Below, piece after piece: positions 56,441 to 64,000 of a stretch of DNA of 64,000 nucleotides. A program made the position numbers and the translations under genes. Source of the stretch: Owenia fusiformis (lineage: Eukaryota > Annelida > Polychaeta > Sabellida > Oweniidae); NCBI GenBank assembly GCA_903813345.2, contig CAIIXF020000003.1, positions 6,037,815 through 6,101,814 on the forward strand, in the 5' to 3' direction. Within the stretch, counting starts at the first letter, position 1, and each line of letters starts with the position of its first letter. The notes beneath the pieces were generated by a model that made no database searches, was not told the DNA's origin, and worked only from the letters and a program-made list of their open reading frames with translations.

Positions 56441-59400
56441 CACTCAGTATTTAAAAACGTTTTTGTTGATAAAAGATGATGAGTATTTACAACAATTACC
56501 TTAGAACTGCCCAATGCTCAGTACAACAGCATACATGTATCAAATATGCAATGAACAGTTGAAGCTATTGACAATCTACGTAATAAGCATGGACAATTCA
56601 AAAACATTTGATATAGCATTTCCAAAGGGTGCTTATACGAGTAGAAGTAGCATAACAATGTAATGTCTGACAGAGGTAAGATAAGATTCATGATTATAAT
56701 GTAGTTAAGAGTTCACTGTTCAGTTTTATATTTCTTAGTTAATGTGGCATGCCTGAATAACGACTGCAAGTCCATGATATCTTGTGCATGGGACGTACTG
56801 CAATACCGTCCTTTTAGTTAATGTGGATAATTTTATTTTTTTCTTATTAAAAACCATTCGAATGCAGATTTGATAATAAAAACAAGTCTATGTTCACTGT
56901 ATTGGAAATTTTATCTAGGCAGTAACGGTGAAAAGTATACATTCTAAATGGAGAAAAGATTCAGGAAATGGTTATTGTAAAATTGGAATTTGAAATAAAT
57001 CAAATATTATATTTTATTCATAAACAAATGTTTGATTTTCTATCATCAAATCATTTTGTACAAATATGATTGATAAAATGTGTTTTAAAAACAAACAAAA
57101 ATAGTGATCTCCCCAGTATTAGAGAAATTGGTGCTGTTTGAATGTCTGAAAATAACATGTATTGTTTTATGTTCATGTATTGACACATGGTTACCAGGGT
57201 GACATCTATTCATATAATATCTAACATATTTGTTATTTCAAATTGAGCATTCTCAATGTGAATGAATAAAATCAAAATTCTTGAGTGAATTTTGTAGCAA
57301 AGAAATAAATTATTTAACAAGGTCAAGTTACTGATGGGCAAATTATTACACTAAAATCCTCATTGACATATAAATGTTCATTGGAATGTTAAATGTTTAT
57401 TTACTATTTCAGGGATTATAAAGTTCAATCAAAATCAGCATTTCAACAAGATCATCATCTTGTAAATTATCCATTGAATTTAACTAATATCCATCTAAAT
57501 ACAATGAGTGAAAACTATTTTTATATTATATTGATTGAATCCAGACATCTTCGGGACAAAACCAAGGTTACTTACAATGACGTTTACAGTTGATGATCCA
57601 CATGAACCTAACTTAAAATGATCACGAATTTGAAAACATATAAAATGTCCATGAAGTGATTTTATGTCACCACTTTTTGGTGGTGACATTGTTATGGTTG
57701 GTATTTGGCGCCTGTAACAAATTCTTATAACTATTTCCAATACTTAACAAATACTGTTTTGACGGACATAAGTTTTTATCAAAATCATCTACAAGTTATC
57801 AGAAGTCTTTTTCAACTTGCTTCAAATTGAATTATTATTTTTCAAAATCATCTACAAGTTCTCAACAGTTCAAATCTGACTATAGATTTTACCTTCAATG
57901 ACTTTGTCAAGGTCAAAAAAGATTTGACCTTCAATGACATTCTCAAGGTCAAAAGGTCTTTTTCATTTTGCTTCAAATTGACCAATGTTTTTTCAAAATC
58001 ATCTACAAGTTCTCAGAAGTTCAAATCTGACTTTAGATATTTCACCCTCAATGACCTTCTCAGGGTCAAAAAGGTCTTTTTCAACTTGCTTCAAATTGAC
58101 CAATGTTTTTTCAAAATCATCTACAAGTTCTCAGAAATTCAAATCTGACTTAAGATTGAACTGATAATATTGTGAGCGACTAGGTGGTGACATTTTGTCA
58201 TGTTAATGCCTTGTTTAGTATGTGTCCTGACCTGAGAATTGGTGATTGTTATGTCAAGACCAAAAAAGTGATGATGTTATATGTTATATCTATTAGTGAC
58301 TTTAGATTGTGGTCAGCATCTGTAACAATTGTTACAACTATGAAACCATATATGCTAATAATGTAAGAACTAATGTTGAGCCTTACTTCAAACTTTTATG
58401 AGACATCTTGTAAGATTTTGGCAGTGAATGTTTTCATGACAATAAATGTGGGGACTTGAGGACATTGAACAATTTTGACATAATATTGATTTTTAAATCT
58501 CAACAATTATAGGTAAGTGTCATTATTATAATAAAAGTGTCATACATGTATATATTTATTGAATATATTCATAGATTTCTATGTTATAAATAATATATTC
58601 AACTTTTGAGGTTGGGTATTAATAGAGAAGGTGCTCCATGTATGCCATAAATCAGTTTTTTTGTAAATCATTCAAGTATTAAATTGTGTTCAAACATACC
58701 ACATCTTAACTTAAATAATGAACTTAATGTGAAAGTATGCTTATTTAGCTCTTTAAATGTATTATGCTTAGAAGTTGAGGATATATACATTTTATATTTG
58801 TTTAAAACAGGGTTCACCTTAACAAAACAATACACTATTTTCCTTTTTATTTTTGAGCATTTCAGCATTATAAATAGTGTCAGTGATTGGACCAATGGAA
58901 TGTTTACAAGGATAATAAACAAACATTAATTTATATGGCCTTTAGCCCTTCCAAGAAAGTACATTTTATCTCATACATTTATGTATCCTCTTATATAAAA
59001 ACATAAATGAGCCGAATCATAGTGTCTTGATATAAATGGTATACTTATCCAATATTATTTACTTATTTAGTGACCATATTTTGGAAGAGGGCCAATGTGG
59101 TTTTTAATGGGAGTCGTGTGACAGACTCATGTGGGCTACATGTGTAGAAGTCAGCTGGTTGGATAACTCTTCTAAAAGGTGCTAGTTATTGTGTGTTTTA
59201 TGTACGATTACTAAAGGATATATTCAGAATAGCGAAAAGTTTCAACCCACTAATGTTGATGATTAAGAGTGACAGCTATAGACATAAAAAACTTGATATT
59301 GAAACTATGGATATATGAAAAAACATCATTTGTGTTTATTTCATTAATGGATGTAGAAGAACACGACAACAGGTAAGGGAATTGATAAAACATTTGGAAT

Positions 59401-60049
59401 GACAATTTCAGTTCTACACTTCACATATATCCATGTATGTTTAATATTAAAGGCAGTAATGTTTTTCTACCTGAATCGGCTTGAAGAATTAAAGGTTACT
59501 TTACAAATACATAAATGTATTAAAGTGTACGATGCTTTTGTATACTGACTACTATATACTAGTATAGTAATTGGATTATATTAAAACAGGCCTGTAAATG
59601 TCTCAATGTTAATGGTGTATGCATTCATTTTGTTGACAAAAACCTCACGGAGACACTTACCAAAGCCAATTGTATTGTAAGTAAGTGCACATATTATTTC
59701 CAATACATATGAATCACCATTTATTTTATAGGGTTAACTTTAGGTTCTTTGTGCCAATTATTATGAACCCAAATGAATGTAACTGAATTTTACAATTGTT
59801 TGTTTAATTGTTATATTCACCTTATACAATTTTGGCTAGATGACAGTAGACTGTTGTATAATAGTAGGAAGAGTGTTAAATTGAACAAGTGATGGTGGCA
59901 GCACTGGTAAACTGGTATAAGGCTAATGTAAAAAAATATGTTTAACATAACCACCTGAGTTGACTACACTGTAAAAACATATTAATTGATGTCTAGTCTG
60001 TTTTAATCTATTATTTTGGCATAACTTAGATGTGTGATCATTACATATA
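56441..60049. other. Repeat-bearing intergenic region
   Basis: No exon could be supported. It contains the TGTCACCAC hairpin (57,665-57,688) and the direct repeats at 57,779-58,150. The remainder is AT-rich without recognisable structure. Confidence 0.55.
57779..58150. repeat. Irregular tandem repeat with TCAAGGTCA sites
   Basis: The segment TCAAAATCATCTACAAGTT starts at 57,779, 57,842, 57,993 and 58,111. Units also contain TTCAACTTGCTTCAAATTG and AATGACCTTCTCAAGGTC-type segments. Exact TCAAGGTCA occurs at 57,907 and 57,943, with TCAGGGTCA at 58,060. The block is bracketed by TGTCACCAC (57,665) and GGTGGTGACA (about 58,183). Similar GTCACCAC..GGTGTTC..CTGTAACAA patterns appear near 61,078 and, reversed, near 47,930-47,990. 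Confidence 0.75.
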
Positions 60050-60217
60050 CAGTAAAACCTGTCTTATTGGAACACCCCTGGATTGGCTGAATAAAGAGTG
60101 ACAGGTGTTCACATTTCAAGTTGTTTTAAATGGAAGTGTATGCCAGATTTTCAAAAATTGGACCAAAAAGTGATCACATTCAGATTTGAGAGATGTTTGG
60201 GTATACAGGTTTTATTG
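60050..60217. mobile_element. Pogo/Tigger-type MITE, ~168 bp
   Basis: After TA it begins CAGTAAAACCTGTCTTATTG and ends GTATACAGGTTTTATTG. Internal GAACACC/GGTGTTCAC pair. It is non-coding. Confidence 0.65.
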
Positions 60218-60358
60218 TTAGTACCTCAGTGTAAAAACTCGCATCTGATTGGTCAATTAGCGGTCAACATTTTTGCCTGTACCCCACCTGTGCATCATGG
60301 GATATCATATTATTGACCGCGTTTGTTACTGTACTACACTTGTGAATTATGGGGAATA

Positions 60359-60366
60359 TGACGTCA
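60359..60366. promoter_or_regulatory. CRE-like TGACGTCA
   Basis: An exact palindromic cAMP-response-type element 20 bp upstream of the ATG at 60,387. It is a CREB/ATF consensus by sequence; occupancy is not known. Confidence 0.4.
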
Positions 60367-60386
60367 TAATGTTTACAGAAAAAAAC

Positions 60387-60499
60387 ATGGTAGACGACGG
60401 ACATTTTGTAAACGTTAATGAACGTGATATTTTTACTTTACTAGACGACAAGAATAGCAAAAATACAAATAGAAACGTAAAATTAACATTAATTTACTA
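60387..60499 (+). CDS. Probable first exon of Crypton/KCTD1-ZMYM-like protein, partial
   Basis: ATG (AACATGGTAG context) opens a frame of 37 full codons ending at a strong donor CTA/GTAAGT (phase 2). The peptide contains NERDIFTLLDDKNSKNTNR. The pattern of a short acidic start followed by (D/E)xDSKNTKR and a basic helix recalls the N-terminal region of invertebrate Crypton-derived tyrosine recombinase / KCTD1 / ZMYM-like proteins. This comes from memory of the family, not from a search. No second exon was found before the window ends at 64,000, so the gene, if real, continues beyond or is a fragment. Confidence 0.35.
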
Positions 60500-60688
60500 G
60501 TAAGTACGCAGTGATGTGCCGGAAACAGAGAGTTACATGTAAGCTACCACTGTCTTCAGATTTTCTTAAAAAATCATTGCTTGGTTCGGAGAAAAGATTG
60601 TAAAATGAAGCCATGATTGATGATTGTCGTCTATATGTGTATTATTAGATTCTTCTGACTAACAAAACAATTGTAGACCTTTCCATTC

Positions 60689-60813
60689 GGTCAACCGTCA
60701 AAATCATATACCTTGACTGTAAACCTTGAAACTACTGTTGACCTCGACCTTCGGTCTCTGTCAACAGTAGTGTCTCGGTTTACAGTCTCGGTATACAATT
60801 TTGCCGGTTGACC
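60689..60813. repeat. Long hairpin, GGTCAACC termini
   Basis: GGTCAACCGTCAAAATCATA faces TATACAATTTTGCCGGTTGACC. Inner arms GACTGTAAACC / GGTTTACAGTC and CTACTGTTGAC / GTCAACAGTAG pair too, around a CTCGACCTTCGG loop. It is a foldback element in the first intron or flank of the preceding exon. Confidence 0.85.
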
Positions 60814-60943
60814 TCTGGAGAGGTCAACAATTGTATACTGTACATGCATAAAGATTATAAGGATATAACAATATAAAAAGATTCATCCCAATCATTCGAT
60901 TGAAACAAAATAAATCTTTAACAATAAATGACTTGGTCTAGGA

Positions 60944-61310
60944 CAGTAAAACCTCTAAAGTTGAACATCTGATTAAAACAGAAATATATCGTCCCTAATT
61001 ATTCCTCCCATTGGTTTGAATGTTAAACCCAGCTCTGTAAATGATTATTTCTGTAACTTAAATACTTTTCTATATGTCACCACTGGTAGTGATATATTGT
61101 TATAGCCAATAACTTTTTTTGTGAACAGTCTTCTGCGGTTGGTGTTCATTGTCTGTAACAAATGGCAGGTTGTGACAGTTTGCATGTTAATTCCTTGTTT
61201 ATTCTTCCCATTGTCTCCCATGCTAAATTCTTCTTTCTGGAATGAATATCCCCAAACCTGAACATTTTGTTTCTGTCCTAAGAATGTTCACCATGGAAGG
61301 GTTCAACTGT
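60944..61310. mobile_element. Pogo/Tigger-like fragment
   Basis: It begins CAGTAAAACCTCTAAAGTTG and GAACATC. A possible opposite end reads ATGTTCACCATGG then GGGTTCAACTGT. Flanking TA is not clear, so the limits are approximate. Confidence 0.4.
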
Positions 61311-61872
61311 ACAATGTAACTCTTGCTAGAGAATATGATTGTTCCATCAGGCAGCGTTCTGATATAAGACCATAATCTGAATATTTATTTGTTCTTTGAA
61401 ATATTAACACTTTAGGCATAAAACACAGTTATTCAACACACAAAGCACTTGTACATGAAGTTTTCTTTACACTGACCCCAAGGCCCATTAAGTCATGACT
61501 CCTCTATTTGCTTCCTTTTATCCATAGCATACCTTTTGCTAGTTTTTTAATCTTCAAATATTTGTCATTGATGAGTCAGGTTTCTTTAAGAAGAAATCGT
61601 GATCTTTATTTTCTTATTGGTTATTTCCTTGTACCTACTTAAAGTGATGACAGACTCATCTCAGATTGGACTAAAGAAATATAAGGCTAATATAAATAAT
61701 TACATGTTTAGCATTTAATCTTATGTGTACATGTGTATTCTATATTTCATACTGAGAAATAAACTATAACTCTAGAACATTTCATCTAATCTATTTATCA
61801 TGCACAATGTACAGAAAATGCCAAATTCTGCTGTTAACATTAAAAACATCATTATCTCATACAAGAATAAAA

Positions 61873-61986
61873 CAAATTGTTGAGATTTACAAATTTTCGA
61901 TGTATTCATACATCTTCACCAGGTAAACAGTTGTCTGTGATGAAGATGTATGAATACATAGAAAATTTGTAAATCTCAACATTTTG
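61873..61986. repeat. Hairpin with 46-bp arms
   Basis: The left arm (61873-61918) and right arm (61941-61986) pair almost perfectly over GAGATTTACAAATTTTC and GTATTCATACATCTTCA, around a 22-nt loop (CCAGGTAAACAGTTGTCTGT). Confidence 0.9.
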
Positions 61987-62505
61987 TTTTGTTTTTAACA
62001 CTTATTAACATATTACGTCATACAAGAATGAAATACATGTATGCTGAACATGAAATTTAATTTCTCTGGCCTTACAGGTATGATTGATGATTTACAAAGC
62101 CCACAATATCAATCTTTGTTTTTGGATTTAAATTGCTGAATTATGTTTCATTACATATGCTGAGTCACTGTTTTAATGCTTTATAGTTGAATGATTTGGT
62201 CAATGTTGAAAACTATTTGATGTTTATGTAAATGTCAGATATTATGTCAATACACAATTTGGGCTTACCTCAGACACCCTTGCTCCAAATGGCACTCCTC
62301 GTCTACTCTTTGTAAGAACTTAACCTCATCTTCACTCTTTCAATATTAGAAACCTTTGAGCTGACCCATACCTGAATCATATACATGTATGAGCTGTCTG
62401 AAAATCATTTTTTATCTATCAGTAGCTAACATTCATTTGCATTCCAAATTCAATAAAAAGCTGCTATAGGTAAATTTGAGATTGTTAAGATATTAAAACA
62501 ATATA

Positions 62506-62583
62506 CAGTAAAACCAGAGAAAAAACATTCAGTGTTAGTAGGTGTTCACTAGAGAGAGGTGTTCACTTAGACAGGTTTTACTG
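62506..62583. mobile_element. 78-bp mini pogo/Tigger-type element
   Basis: TA then CAGTAAAACCAGAG at the left; CACTTAGACAGGTTTTACTG at the right, with GGTGTTCAC copies inside. It is essentially two joined termini. Confidence 0.6.
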
Positions 62584-62717
62584 AACATTATTTTGTTAAT
62601 GTGTCTAGCTGATTCAGATTACAGGTGTTCACGGTTCAAGGTGAAAAAAACTTGGATGTCTTCAAAGGTCAAAAGCAGAAAAATGGGACTGAAAATAAAT
62701 GTTCACATATGAGAGGT

Positions 62718-62926
62718 CAGGCCCTTAGCCAGGGGGGTTCGCAGGGTTCTGGTGAACTCCCCCCCCCTGGCCAAAACTTCTTTCAAAATCATGCAGTTTT
62801 TCACCATTTTGAGCACTTCTCAAGTAATTTTAGCCATATTTGGGGCAAAATTGTCAAATGTGAACTCCCCTGGAAATTTTTGAAAACTGAACCACCCCCC
62901 TTGGCAAATCCTGGCTACGGGCCTGG
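62718..62926. mobile_element. Inverted-repeat element, CAGGCCCTTAGCCAGG termini
   Basis: Starts CAGGCCCTTAGCCAGG and ends CCTGGCTACGGGCCTG. Inner arms GTGAACTCCCC.. and ..CCACCCCCCTTGGC partly pair. It sits inside sequence with pogo-like ends (GGTGTTCAC at 62,625; CAGATTTTACTGTA at about 62,960) and accounts for the open frame at 62,625-63,044. Confidence 0.65.
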
Positions 62927-63219
62927 AGATGGTCAGACAAGAGAGGAGTTTAGATATACAGATTTTACTGTACATTGGGTTTATTTCACCTTAGATCTGT
63001 GTCTGAGATTAGGGCCATTAGGGACATTGCCACACTTATTATGACATATTCTGCCATATATGCGTGTTAAAATGTCCTGGTAAAAAGTAGCATTTGTAAA
63101 CTTAAATGCCCTGTGGGTGACCTATAAAAATCTAAAAAAAATCATCAAGTACTTATCTGTTGTCACGAAATGTTTATCCGACCTTACTAATTAGGTATTA
63201 TGTATGCCATTCATGTTAA

Positions 63220-63857
63220 AGGCCTTTGTAAAGTTTGAAAATATAGTTTTATCATTCAGATATCACCTTCAACTTTTAACTCTGGATCAGCAATTAAGTC
63301 ATATTATTTCAACATATAGACTTTTATAGTATCTTGTGTTGTAATTTGTCATGTTATAATGATGCGCTGTCATGTCACTCGATCAGCTTACAAAATATTT
63401 TTACAAAAATTGTCAAATATTTTTCTAAATATGCTATTTACCTTCAAAATAAGGCAATATTGTTGCCTGTCTAGGTTGAAAATGAGTTTCTATCATAATT
63501 TAAATATTTTGTGTACTATTGGATTCAAATTTTAAAATGCTTTTTTCTCTGAATCACTTTCTGCTCTTATGAATTAATTTCTTGCATATTTTCCAACCAA
63601 TTTTCTTGATTTTTTCAACTCAAAATAACGTCAGGATATGTACTATTATGTTTTGGTGTAAATCATTACCTAACAATACATGTGCATGACAACTAAAATT
63701 CAATTTCAAATAAATTCACAATTTTTGGAACAAAAAGTCCATCAAAATCTACTTTTGGAAATTAAATTGAAAGTTCCACATAGCATATTTTGATAACATT
63801 GGTTAGGACTATAGTATAATATAAGCTAAATAGTGGTTTAAACTTTATATTGGGCCT
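63220..63857. mobile_element. Full-length TTAA-flanked MITE, 638 bp
   Basis: TTAA flanks both ends (63216-63219, 63858-63861). The left terminus is AGGCCTTTGTAAAGTTTGA, and the right is GGTTTAAACTTTATATTGGG then CCT. The right end, reversed, matches copies A (14,300) and B (34,467); the left matches copy C (36,156). TTAA duplication is the hallmark of piggyBac-type insertion. There is no transposase. Confidence 0.75.
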
Positions 63858-64000
63858 TTAAGTATAAGAAAGATAAACATTCAATTGAGGAATATATGGT
63901 TTGGCATACAGTATTAGTTTCAAATTTTTATTACTTTTTTCAGGATAGACTCGTGAAAATTAATTGATGAACCCAGATGAAACAAATGATGAAGGAAAGC

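Noticed and set aside
62625-63044. 139-codon plus-strand frame
   Set aside because: Assembled from pogo-like and CAGGCCC inverted-repeat elements; no domain.

Overview
The window is animal nuclear DNA: AT-rich, with GT-AG introns of about 0.1 to 4 kb, eukaryotic tRNA genes with internal promoters and many non-autonomous DNA transposons. Gene content (DOK, MARVEL, PDI/ERp29-type, PhyH, hnRNP C/RALY-type, MPV17L2) is metazoan. Abundant foldback/TIR elements and a Crypton/KCTD1-ZMYM-like exon fit a marine invertebrate such as a bivalve, another lophotrochozoan, a hemichordate or a cephalochordate. The species cannot be fixed from this sequence alone.

Layout. 1-8.1 kb is gene-poor: two tRNA-Ile(AAU) copies, a 250-bp-arm palindrome, a cluster of ACCGACAATTGTCGGT palindromes and a hAT-like MITE. 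8.2-14.2 kb holds most of a DOK-type PH+PTB adaptor (+), with two tRNA-Thr(AGU) genes in one intron. 18.5-29.8 kb holds a four-exon gene (+) for a four-pass MARVEL protein with a cytoplasmic tail of about 2,000 residues built from two repeat systems, the most unusual gene here. 31.7-37.6 kb is an 11-exon ER thioredoxin/ERp29-type protein (+). 38.1-42.3 kb is a 9-exon phytanoyl-CoA dioxygenase-type 2OG oxygenase (-), converging on the previous gene. 46.2-49.8 kb is a 6-exon hnRNP C/RALY-type RRM protein (-) that also carries two C2H2 zinc fingers. 52.3-54.8 kb is a foldback transposon with two further elements nested in it. 55.4-56.1 kb is a single-coding-exon MPV17L2-type gene (+). 56.1-64 kb is mostly repeats, with one probable first coding exon at 60.39 kb.

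The genes do not form a pathway; they are independent animal genes in one neighbourhood. For all multi-exon models, exons were joined by hand using GT/AG borders, reading phase and protein-family continuity. The 5' end of the DOK gene was not found, and no UTR or transcription start is experimentally supported.
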